From the NCBI GenBank assembly GCA_964422295.1, contig CAYRAM010000005.1:62001-126000 (forward strand): a DNA stretch of 64,000 bases, read 5' to 3'. This DNA comes from UBA12191 sp964422295. GTDB taxonomy: Bacteria; Planctomycetota; UBA8108; UBA1146. The position numbers and the translations under genes are program-made. Under the pieces are notes generated by a model that did not search any database, was not told the origin of the DNA, and worked only from the letters and a program-made list of their open reading frames with translations. Below, in pieces: positions 53,127 through 61,666 of the stretch. Every line of letters starts with the position of its first letter. Position 1 is the stretch's first letter.

Positions 53127-55198
53127 ATGAAACTCAATCGTCGACAATTATTGAAGGGTGCCCTGTCTGCAGGTGCACTGGGTGCCGCCTCTCCTTTGTC
53201 TGTTACTGGAAAAGCGGAAGCGGCCAATTTTGGATATGAAGCGTTTACCCAACCTTTTTCAAACCGCCAGTGATCCCAAAGGCGGACCAAATGGTCCCCG
53301 CTGCAGGATCTCCTGAAGCAAGTTTGGGATCGGCTGAGGTTTATCACGGCATTGCTCCGGAGTATTACCCCGATCACCCGGCACACTTACCGGATTGGGA
53401 CCGATTCCCCGAAAAGTATTGGGAGCTCGATGCAGTAGAAGGCGTGTGGGAGTTCTTCCCCGGTCTTCAAACTCCGGTGTTTGCTTATAAAGGGAGAGAG
53501 GGAACAGCCTGCGAAACTCCCGCAAGTTTTCCTGGACCGACCTTTCTCTCGCGCAATGGTGAGCCCACAGTTATGCGACTCGATAACAAGACCAGTGTCG
53601 AAAACTCGCCTCATTTGCACGGTGATCACGGACCCGCACACAGTGATGGATTCCCAGACTTTTACACCCTGCAGGGAAAAAAGCGGGATTACTACTACCC
53701 AAACATCGCGCCGCGCCAAAATGCGACTCCGGATGTGCCCTTCCCGGCGACTGTGGAAGAAGCGGGAGAATTCGATACAAGTCACATTCCGACGACGATG
53801 TGGATTCACGACCACGCCATGGATGTCACCGGCTTCAATGTCAATCGCGGGCTTGCCGCCTTCTATTTATGTGAAGACGATGTTGAAATCGAGCATCAAC
53901 AAAATGGACGCCTGCCAAAGATGTATGGCGACTTTGACCACGTCATCGCCCTCAAAGATTTTGCATTCAATAGCGATGGAACACTGCAGTACGATCTTCT
54001 CGATCACAATGGGCACTTGGGAGATGTCTTCACCGCCAACGGACGGGTGCAGCCATACATGGAGGTATACCGAAAGAAGTATCGCTTCCGAATTCTCAAT
54101 GCTTGCAATGCTCGTTACTTGCACCTGAGGCTGAACAGCAGGAGAGGCAAAAACCAGAGGGATGGTTTGCCATTCCTGCTGATCGGCAAGGACACTTGGG
54201 AGGTTGGGGAAGCCACTAATTTGGACAGTTTCACGATCTGCCCTGGCGAACGATTCGATGTCGTCATCGATTTCAGCCAGTTGCCGGAAGATGTCGACAC
54301 CTACTATCTGCAAAATATTATGCACCAGACCGATGGAAGAAAACCCAAGGGTATACGCCCAAAAAAGGAAAGCAGACCCTGGCTGCAATTCCGTCTGCTC
54401 GATGGAGATCCACCAGGCCCCGAGGAAGTCGAAGGTATTCCCAACGGCGAGTTTTCCATGTCAGAAGGCGATGCGGTGCGTGAGTTTTACCGTTACTCCG
54501 CAGATGATGCGGTTGCCACCCGTGTCTTTGAAGTCGGCCGAAAAAACGGAGCTTGGGTCGTCAACGATCGCTACTACAGCCCTCGGAGAACAGATGCGAC
54601 TCCTTTGCTGAATTCGATGGAACGCTGGATCTTCAAGAACAAAGGTGGTGGCTGGTGGCATCCGATGCACGTCCATCTGGAAGGAATCCAGGTATTGCGC
54701 ATCGATGATGTGCATGTCGATGATCCGGAGTTTCCGGTTTATTACCGCTGGAATACCGATCTCGTGAACCTGGAAGGCGGTGAAGAAGCTGAGTGCCTCA
54801 TCAAATTGAGGACTTTCAAGGGTCCCTTTGTTTGCCATTGCCACATCATTGAACATGAGGACATGCGCATGATGTTTACCTTTGATCCCCGAGAGCCGGG
54901 AGAAGAGGGGATGAACGATGGGATTCGCAATCACGCCTTCAATGAAGAAGCAGCATTACAATCGGGGATGCCGACGGGATGCATCGATCCCAATGGGCTG
55001 CTCTTTGACCACGAGCAGACTCTTTCCAGTGGTGAAGTTGTGGGACCCGGAGATTATCAGCATCTCGAAGGAGAGGGCGTGGGCTTCCCACCCGATTTTC
55101 ACGATGGGGTCTGCGAGCCTGATAGTGGCGACTGGGATTCAGAAGGCAACCAGGACACTCCCGAAGCGCCAATACCGGAAGAGCAACAGGAAAAATGA
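53127..55198 (+). CDS. Tat-exported multicopper oxidase (CotA/bilirubin-oxidase-like), one-base frameshift near the 5' end
   Basis: ATG 53127 opens a twin-arginine signal (NRRQLLKGALSAGALGAASP). That frame stops at 53271-53273, but the rest of the enzyme (642 residues from 53270) continues in the -1 frame. The join is a T5 run at 53255-53259; adding one T, or slipping back one base, gives QPFFKPPVIPKA, as expected for the family. Copper sites are complete: HLHGDH, WIHDHA, HPMHVHLEG and HCHIIEHEDMRMM (type 1 site with axial Met). It would oxidise phenolics, bilirubin-like compounds or metal ions with O2 in the periplasm. Stop overlaps the SCO start by four bases. Confidence 0.85.
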
Positions 55199-55893
55199 AC
55201 CTCCGGTTTGGGATATCGATTCTTGGGCTGATGACGGTTTTGACCGCAGGGTGCGAAACGCCCTTTGGCAGGAGCGTGCCAGCTCCCGACGATTTGGACG
55301 TAATTTCGATCACAGATGAGATTCCCTTCATCGATAAGGGTGCGAGAGCCAAACCTCATCCGAATCCTCGGGGACTCTATAGTGACAAGTTTCCCGATAT
55401 AGTCCTGACGGATCACAGCGGCAACAAACATCGCTTCTATGCGGACCTCGTCAAAGATCGAATGGCCGTGATACAGTTTTTCTATACGACTTGCAGCGGA
55501 ATATGACCTGGAGTCACCGAGAACCTCGTGAAGGTTCAGAAGTTGTTTGGCGTTAGGATGGGAAGGGACATCGTCTTTTTATCGATCAGCATCGATTCAG
55601 AGAAAGATGATCCGGAAGCTTTGAGCGATTATCGTCGCTACCCGGCTAACGACTGGACAGGCTGGCATCATCTCACGGGTGATTTCGATGAGATCGAATC
55701 CTTGCGTTGGATCTTGGGTACCTATGACTTGGATCCTGAAATCGATGCCGACAAAAGCGAACACGCAGGGATTGTGACCTTCGGCAACGACAAGACCAAT
55801 TGGTGGGCAGCCGTGCCGGCTTTGATCGATCCAAAGGAGGTGGCCGATGCCATCATCCGGATCGCAGGCAACCCCGTCGCGCAGCCGAGGTAG
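55195..55893 (+). CDS. selenocysteine-containing SCO1/SenC-like copper chaperone
   Basis: One frame of 232 residues with one UGA at 55504-55506. The N-terminus is a lipoprotein signal (LMTVLTAGC). The core is the SCO thioredoxin fold: PDIVLTDHSGNKHRF, then FFYTTCSGI-UGA-PGVTENL. The SCO family reads CxxxCP here, so Sec104 replaces the second copper-binding Cys and Cys100 is kept. The third ligand, His190, is in SEHAGIV, 86 residues after the Sec, close to the family spacing. A hairpin with loop CGUGA lies 20 nt after the UGA. It would deliver copper or reduce thiols for the oxidase encoded immediately upstream. Confidence 0.9.
55504..55506 (+). other. UGA codon proposed to encode selenocysteine (Sec104)
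   Basis: In frame, replacing the second Cys of the CxxxC copper motif, with family sequence continuing on both sides. Confidence 0.88.
55521..55537 (+). promoter_or_regulatory. bacterial SECIS-like hairpin of the SCO gene
   Basis: Stem GAACCT/AGGTTC of six perfect pairs, loop CGTGA identical to that in the peroxiredoxin gene. The loop starts 20 nt after the UGA. The stem sequences differ while loop and distance are conserved, as expected for a SelB-recognised element. Confidence 0.82.
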
Positions 55894-55916
55894 AGCATTG
55901 CGTGTCCCGGTGCGTG

Positions 55917-56840
55917 CTATTCCAACAGGCGCAGGGCATCTTCCAGGGCCAGTTTGAAGCGGGGATTGTTTTCATCGGTGAGCCATGATTCCATAATTTC
56001 GATGGCAGTAGCGGTGCCGTTCATGGCCAAAGCCTGAATCAATTCGAGTTCGTGTTTGCCGGAAGCCCAATCTTTGAAATCAGCGATCAAGAGTGCCGAC
56101 TCGTCTGTCGGTATCATTCCCAACGCTTGAATGACGGATCTGTTGGCAACGGAGCTTCGGCTCGGATTTTCGATTTGCTCTCGATAATAGGGGACAAGAT
56201 CAGCAACGAGATGATCGGCGCTACCATCATTCAATCCAAGGAGCGCCACAGATAGGCCACCAATGAGCGACTCCTCGCGAATGTCTCCCAATAACTCAGG
56301 AGGGTTTTGCAGTTGAGAAAGATGGATGGTGTATTCGAGTGCTGCGTGATAATCATTTGGAGAATTGCAAAATCGAATAAGCATGAATGGAATGGAAGGG
56401 GAATTTTTCCACAGAGGTGAGTTCAGTTTGCCCCCATTCAACCCTGAGAGTGTCGATTCGATGAGTTCATCCGCTTCTGAAAATCTGCGCTGCTGTATCA
56501 AACCCAGGATCAGATCCACAATCCCCACCAAGTCCTGGTTTTCCTCCATGCTCAAAAATGAATGAAGGATCTCATCGGGAGAAAGTAGTGGGTAATCAGT
56601 GACAGGCGTGGTCACGAGTACAGGATCCGAACCTGCATCCTCTTCAGCGACATCGGGTTCTCCCTGCGGCTTATTGATCGTGACAGCCGCATCGGGGACC
56701 TCTTCGGATTTTTGCATCTCCTGATGGATCATTTCCGGCGCAATAACGCCAGTATTTGGATCTGTTTGATTTCCGACCAGATACCCCAGCAAGTAACCAA
56801 TGATCAGCAGTATCAGAGAGACACTCCAGCGCGCAGGCAT
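55917..56840 (-). CDS. membrane-anchored protein with helical repeats, unknown function
   Basis: A 307-residue protein: one N-terminal membrane segment (SLILLIIGYLLGYLVG, about 7-22), then an acidic low-complexity linker, then from about 85 helical repeats that look HEAT/TPR-like (FSEADELIESTLSGL, ALLIADFKDWASGKHELELIQALAMNG). No catalytic motif. It follows the serine/threonine kinase gene by 27 bases on the same strand and may work with it. Confidence 0.6.
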   Translation of the reverse strand: MPARWSVSLILLIIGYLLGYLVGNQTDPNTGVIAPEMIHQEMQKSEEVPDAAVTINKPQGEPDVAEEDAGSDPVLVTTPVTDYPLLSPDEILHSFLSMEENQDLVGIVDLILGLIQQRRFSEADELIESTLSGLNGGKLNSPLWKNSPSIPFMLIRFCNSPNDYHAALEYTIHLSQLQNPPELLGDIREESLIGGLSVALLGLNDGSADHLVADLVPYYREQIENPSRSSVANRSVIQALGMIPTDESALLIADFKDWASGKHELELIQALAMNGTATAIEIMESWLTDENNPRFKLALEDALRLLE

Positions 56841-56867
56841 GACAACTCGATTCCTGGCAGTGCCCGA

Positions 56868-59060
56868 TCAGTCATCCTGCAAAGGCAACGGTTCAGGCTT
56901 CGATTCAACTTTGACTCTATTGGCCAGTATCATCTTCCCATAAAAGCCGAAGGCAACAAGCAGAGAAATCAAGCTACAGGCGATCATAAATGTCGAAGTT
57001 GAGATTAGTTTATACTGGGGGACGATATAGATCAGAATCGCCGTCCCGGAGAGACAGGCGAGCATATAACGGGGTCGCCAGTATCGGGATGTCAGAATCG
57101 AATAAAATACGGCGCAGGCGAAAAGAAACAGAAGACTCAGTTGGCCGGTCATGCTCACAGGGTTGTCTTTCCACGGAATGGCATCGAGGGCCGCCATCGT
57201 GAGACCGCCGATCAAAAACAGAGGACTGATCCATTCATGAAAAAGAGCGATTCTGCGACGTTCGAGGCGATGACTTGATTCCAACAAGGTGCTTGTTGCG
57301 GTCAATGCAAGCCCGCCAATCGCCAGCGACCAACCGATGTCGATATCCCTGTCCCCGGTGGACCAGCCGATCCATTGAAGGAGCGGGGTTGTGCCCAACA
57401 AAAACAAGCCAGCGACGGTAGTGATTGCGCTCGTCCAATGGAATGCGCGCGCAAATCTTGGTTTGTGCATCGATTCAAAGCCCATGCCAACGAACCACGA
57501 GATCGACATGCTCAAAATGCCGATCGAGCGCTGCCCATCGCTCCAATCCAAAAATCCCAGAAGGAGCAAGACAGATCCATGGGTAAACGCGAGCAGGCAA
57601 GCGGAGAGCCAGGCGTAAAAGGAGAACTGCGTCAGGTTTAATCGGACCACAGAAAGAATTAGCCCAATCAACCCGGAAAGGAAGAGAGTTCTGTTGGCGA
57701 TTCCTGCAAAAGCGAAAAGCTCTTTGGATGAATTCTCGTCGGGAACCCAAACGAATCGACTGAGTATGGCGATCATGCAGGGGATCAATGCGAGAATTGA
57801 TCCACTGAAAAAGAGGGGCCTGATGCGGTGTTGATGTGTTCCTTCGACCAAATATGACGCGGAGGCCAAAGCAGCTGTGATTGCCAATGGAACAATCCAC
57901 GAAATGGTCGGCCCGACATCTGTATTGTAATAAATCCCGCACAAGAATGAGACGACGATGGAGATCCATACACAAGCGTATAGACCAATCTCACCGGGCT
58001 GCATCTTGCGGGTTTCAGTGGGCCACATGTCATCGCCCTCTAGAATTTTTCTGTAAAACCAGCGGAGCTTGTCCCTGTCCCGATTTTCAACCATTCCCAA
58101 CTGCTGCCACTTTTCGATGGTGGAGACATGTTCCTCGATCCGGTTGATGACATGGTCCTGTGCCCGTCCGGAAGCGAGTTGCACCGGGCGATCGATGAGG
58201 ATGTTGAGGAGTGACTGGTGAACTTCCTGGGCAGAGGGTCTGTTTTCGGGTTTATAGGCGAGGCATGCGAGGCACAACTTCTCCAAATCAGCGGGGATCT
58301 CAGGCCTGATTTCACGAGGGATGACAGGATCTCCCGCAAGGATGGATGAAACTGTGGGTGGTTTTCCCAGTTTTGAAAATGGGTGACGCCCCGTCAGGCT
58401 TTCGTGGATCAATACCCCCAGCGAAAAGATGTCCGATGGCGGTGACGATAGGGCACCTTGCAACCTTTCAGGCGCTGCATAGGCGACTGTTCCACTGAAT
58501 CCCTGTTCTTCGGAGGTGTCGGTGACGTGGATCGACAAGCCAAAATCCAGGATCCGAACTTCATGGGCCGGAGTTACGACGATATTTTGTGGCTTGATAT
58601 CCCGATGCAGGATTCCGGCTTCATGGGCAGTGGCCAGTGCACGTGCCACTTCAGCAAAGATCTTTGCCAACTGCTTTGGTTCAAGAACCGCACTGACATT
58701 ATTCAACTCATGTCCATCGACCAGTTCCATGACGATGGCCGAATGCCCTTCATTTTCGATGACGCCAAATACGGTGACGATGCATCGGTCTTCGAGGGCG
58801 GCGGCCTTGCGAGCTTCATCGAGGATTCGATTGCGTTGGTGTTCAGTGCCCTCCGATGAACTGAGGACTTTGATGGCAACAGGTCTGTTGAGGGTCAGAT
58901 CGCGGCCCCGGTAGACAACACCGAGCCCCCCCCGACCCAATTCCCCTTCAATTTGGTATCCGGGAAAGTGGGGAATGTTTCCGGGAGTCGACGAATCCCG
59001 CTTTGGGGAAGAGCCCCCATCAGGGGAGTACTCTACGGTCTCTTTGTCGTTGTGCTCCAT
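56868..59060 (-). CDS. serine/threonine protein kinase with multi-pass membrane C-terminus
   Basis: About 730 residues. Kinase domain at about 30-295: glycine loop GELGRGGLGVVYRGRD, ATP Lys in VAIKVL, catalytic loop HRDIKPQNIVV, DFG in ILDFGLS, APE in YAAPERL. A linker follows, then from about 360 roughly ten hydrophobic helices. The hydrophobic half has no family I recognise and may sense a membrane signal. ATG 59060 is used. Kinases of this PknB-like type are numerous in planctomycetes. Confidence 0.87.
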   Translation of the reverse strand: MEHNDKETVEYSPDGGSSPKRDSSTPGNIPHFPGYQIEGELGRGGLGVVYRGRDLTLNRPVAIKVLSSSEGTEHQRNRILDEARKAAALEDRCIVTVFGVIENEGHSAIVMELVDGHELNNVSAVLEPKQLAKIFAEVARALATAHEAGILHRDIKPQNIVVTPAHEVRILDFGLSIHVTDTSEEQGFSGTVAYAAPERLQGALSSPPSDIFSLGVLIHESLTGRHPFSKLGKPPTVSSILAGDPVIPREIRPEIPADLEKLCLACLAYKPENRPSAQEVHQSLLNILIDRPVQLASGRAQDHVINRIEEHVSTIEKWQQLGMVENRDRDKLRWFYRKILEGDDMWPTETRKMQPGEIGLYACVWISIVVSFLCGIYYNTDVGPTISWIVPLAITAALASASYLVEGTHQHRIRPLFFSGSILALIPCMIAILSRFVWVPDENSSKELFAFAGIANRTLFLSGLIGLILSVVRLNLTQFSFYAWLSACLLAFTHGSVLLLLGFLDWSDGQRSIGILSMSISWFVGMGFESMHKPRFARAFHWTSAITTVAGLFLLGTTPLLQWIGWSTGDRDIDIGWSLAIGGLALTATSTLLESSHRLERRRIALFHEWISPLFLIGGLTMAALDAIPWKDNPVSMTGQLSLLFLFACAVFYSILTSRYWRPRYMLACLSGTAILIYIVPQYKLISTSTFMIACSLISLLVAFGFYGKMILANRVKVESKPEPLPLQDD

Positions 59061-59303
59061 CGAAGCCACCACCCCTGAAACTGTGATCTGCGAAACCGAT
59101 TCCTGATAATCACCTTATTCCTCGGAAGAGATGAATCCGGTGAATTCACCTCATCGGTCACCCGCTATCTTAATTCATCCAGGAGAGACTTCCCGCTTTA
59201 CTTCCCGGCTGCAGGATCACCCCGTTTGCATCAATTCAGCAGGGGTTGCCGACGAGGGGCCTCATTTGAGCGGCAGTATCTGAGAAAAACAGGGGGAGGG
59301 CCG

Positions 59304-59744
59304 TCATCTTTGGGATTGGGCGTGGGCGATGAATTTCTTGGCTGGAACCGCTGCGACCACCTCGGCGATGAGGTCTTCCTGACAGTCATCCCACGACTTC
59401 AAGCGGATGCAGCTCTTCCCCATGTCCAACTTTACTCCACGCTTTTTCCACTCTTTGACAAATTGTTTTTCGATCTCCTTAAAGCAGTACAGCCCCATCA
59501 GGTAGACCCCATAGTGTTTCTTCTGGGCTGCAAGGGCGGCATACATCAAGGGTTCGCCGTTGTATGTGTCCGAATAGGTTTTCAGTGGGACTTCATAGCA
59601 GAGCATTCCCCAGCGCATCTTCTCGACGTATCCCTTGGGGAGGTGTTTTCTGATCAATGAACGCAATTTGCGCATCGTCGCCCGGCGATCTTCCGGCAAT
59701 TGGTCGATGTATTCCTTGGGAGTTTTGGCTTTCGATGAGACCAA
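59304..59744 (-). CDS. DUF1801 (YdhG-like) protein
   Basis: A 146-residue protein with the DUF1801 pattern: YIDQLPEDRRATMRKLRSLIRKHLPKGYVEKMRWGMLCYEVP, then AALAAQKKHYGVYLMG and the closing GKSCIRLKSWDDCQEDLIAEVV. The first codon is TTG 59744. Members have been called iron chaperones or intracellular-iron proteins, but the function is not established. It is alone between the kinase gene and the 14-bp repeat region. Confidence 0.8.
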   Translation of the reverse strand: MVSSKAKTPKEYIDQLPEDRRATMRKLRSLIRKHLPKGYVEKMRWGMLCYEVPLKTYSDTYNGEPLMYAALAAQKKHYGVYLMGLYCFKEIEKQFVKEWKKRGVKLDMGKSCIRLKSWDDCQEDLIAEVVAAVPAKKFIAHAQSQR

Positions 59745-59954
59745 GGTGTGAGCTCTTTTCGTGAATAGCTGTCCGGCTCTCGAAGGGTTCCGGATCCTGT
59801 GGAGAGTCGTTGAGGCACAGGCGTGGTCATCTTGGGCCTGTGAGGAGACTCAATTAGGCCCCGGGAAGCTTCACCAGCGATTCCCGGGGCCCACTCATAT
59901 TACGCTTGCGAAGGAAAGGGGGGAAGCGCAAGCATGTGTACCGTCAATTCTGTT

Positions 59955-60249
59955 TCATCCACACAGTCTCATCCACACAGTCTCATCCACACAGTCTCAT
60001 CCACACAGTCTCATCCACACAGTNNNNNNNNNNNNNNNNNNNNNNNNNNNNNNNNNNNNNNNNNNNNNNNNNNNNNNNNNNNNNNNNNNNNNNNNNNNNN
60101 NNNNNNNNNNNNNNNNNNNNNNNTCATCCACACAGTCTCATCCACACAGTCTCATCCACACAGTCTCATCCACACAGTCTCATCCACGCAGTCTCATCCA
60201 CGCAGTCTCATCCACGCAGTCTCATCCACGCAGTTTATCCACTCAGCCT
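59955..60249. repeat. 14-bp tandem array resembling DnaA boxes
   Basis: TCATCCACACAGTC repeated five times before the gap (60024-60123) and four times after it. Four copies of TCATCCACGCAGT(C/T) and a degenerate TATCCACTCAGCCT follow. Each unit contains TCATCCACA or TCATCCACG, one or two changes from the DnaA box TTATCCACA, all on one strand at a 14-base spacing. The 55 bp flanking the gap are identical (59969-60023 and 60124-60178), so the true copy number is unknown. Confidence 0.85.
60024..60123. other. assembly gap (100 N) inside the 14-bp array
   Basis: Same size and same 55-bp flanking identity as the gaps at 26604 and 48206. Confidence 0.9.
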
Positions 60250-60265
60250 GATCCACTTTCGGTCG

Positions 60266-61666
60266 TCAGCTTTCCATCTCCTGCTCCCTGAATTGGTCAG
60301 GGAGGTGCTTCTCCAGTAATTGATCATAACTCTCATCGGTCAGGCGGCTTCTCAGTGACTCCATCTGGTCCAGGATATGCTGCGCCTCCGATTCACCTAG
60401 GTGTTCGATGGCATAGGCCAGCAAATTGCTGAAGGCGTGGAAGAGGTGCGCCGGATTGTGGATCATCCGCACCTGATCGTGGACCTGCTCATAGGCGTCT
60501 TGTCCAGGGGGCTGATCGCTGACAAAGAACCAGGTTTGAAGCAGCAACGCTTGAGACCTCAATCCCATGTGGCCCACTTCTTCAGACTCCTTCATCAACT
60601 TCTTGATGATCGCCCATGCCAGCGGAATGTTGTCCTGTAACAGGGCGTAATGGCCCAGGGAAATTCGCGATTCGAGCCAGCCCTCCGGGCAGGGAGGAAG
60701 CACCTTTTCAAAGTATTCGATGGCGGCGGTCAATTGCTCCTCGCCAGTGATGTAGTCCTCTTTCAGGGTCGCCAGTTCTCCTTGCCGCAGATACAGGTAA
60801 CCCCTGAGTCGTGGATAGGTGGAATCGATGTGGGGGAGATATCTTTCCGCTTCCTCCAGAGCAAACTGCGCCGATTTGGAATCTTTGAGATCGATGGAGC
60901 AGCGACAGGCGTTGAGATAGTTGACGACGAGATTTTCCCAGCACTGACTTTCTTTGAGTTGTTTGACGCGGTCCGGATCCTGCCAAATTGCGATCGCGCG
61001 TTCCTGAAGCCCTGAATCTCGAAACAGCAGTGCAAGGCGGTATTCGATCATGCTCGCCAGTGTGAACCCGAGCCCTTTGGCTTCTTGGAGAGCACTTTCG
61101 AGCTGATCGGTAGATTCTCTGAAGAGACCCAAAGAGGTGAGCGCCATACACTTTGCCGTGACGACCAGTGTTTGTTGCCAAATGCAGACGACTTCATCCG
61201 ATTGGGTTGGAATCGAAGATTCAAAATTTTCGAGGATCTTCAGCGCATTGATCGCCTGGCCCTCCTGGACCAATCGATTCGATCGGTGAAAGATGGCGTA
61301 TCCATGGAACGGTGAGTTTCCGGGAAGGCTGGGCAGGAGCGCTTCGTGAATCATTTGCGTGTCTGCCGAGGTCACCCCGTGGTAATCGTTGCGCCGAATC
61401 AGAAAAGCGGAAAGCAGTTCTCTGGCAGAGACGCTGGGAGAACCGGAGTCGGCAGAGATCTCTTTGATGACATCCCTGATCGGCGCAACCATTGCACGAC
61501 TCATGGCGTCATGAAATTCAAGCCTGTTTGGGTACCCCAGTCGTGAATAGAGGCTTTGGAACTCCCCTGACAGTTCCGCAGGTTTTTCGCTTCTGGAAAA
61601 CGCAATCCAAGCTTTGTTTTGCGATTCATCCGCATGGGTATTGGAGGCGGTGGATGCCGGGTTCAT
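60266..61666 (-). CDS. TPR-like helical repeat protein, unknown function
   Basis: A 466-residue soluble protein made almost entirely of paired helices, of the kind seen in tetratricopeptide repeats (YLYLRQGELATLKEDYITGEEQLTAAIEYFEKVL, ASMIEYRLALLFRDSGLQERAIAIW). Only the C-terminus, LRSRLTDESYDQLLEKHLP, stands out otherwise. The ATG at 61666 overlaps the stop of the upstream secreted-protein gene by four bases. It is probably a scaffold for protein contacts; partner unknown. Confidence 0.65.
   Translation of the reverse strand: MNPASTASNTHADESQNKAWIAFSRSEKPAELSGEFQSLYSRLGYPNRLEFHDAMSRAMVAPIRDVIKEISADSGSPSVSARELLSAFLIRRNDYHGVTSADTQMIHEALLPSLPGNSPFHGYAIFHRSNRLVQEGQAINALKILENFESSIPTQSDEVVCIWQQTLVVTAKCMALTSLGLFRESTDQLESALQEAKGLGFTLASMIEYRLALLFRDSGLQERAIAIWQDPDRVKQLKESQCWENLVVNYLNACRCSIDLKDSKSAQFALEEAERYLPHIDSTYPRLRGYLYLRQGELATLKEDYITGEEQLTAAIEYFEKVLPPCPEGWLESRISLGHYALLQDNIPLAWAIIKKLMKESEEVGHMGLRSQALLLQTWFFVSDQPPGQDAYEQVHDQVRMIHNPAHLFHAFSNLLAYAIEHLGESEAQHILDQMESLRSRLTDESYDQLLEKHLPDQFREQEMES

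Larger units (their letters stand above)
59745..60265. other. intergenic region holding a 14-bp minisatellite and an assembly gap
   Basis: No gene seen. About 210 bases of unremarkable sequence, then the repeat array described separately, running to within 20 bases of the next gene's stop. Confidence 0.6.

Noticed and set aside
53127..53273. Independent small gene encoding a 48-residue Tat peptide
   Set aside because: Its sequence joins smoothly to the oxidase in the -1 frame and is the expected signal of that enzyme.
55195..55893. Reading the SCO gene as two separate genes
   Set aside because: Both parts are in one frame, form one SCO fold, and the UGA is at the second metal-binding Cys.
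59955..60249. CRISPR array
   Set aside because: Units are 14 bp in perfect tandem with no spacers and no cas genes nearby.
59761..60291. Open frames of Ser-Ser-Thr-Gln-Ser-His repeats across the 14-bp array
   Set aside because: They are produced by the repeat being open in all frames, run through the N gap, and have no ribosome-binding site or domain.
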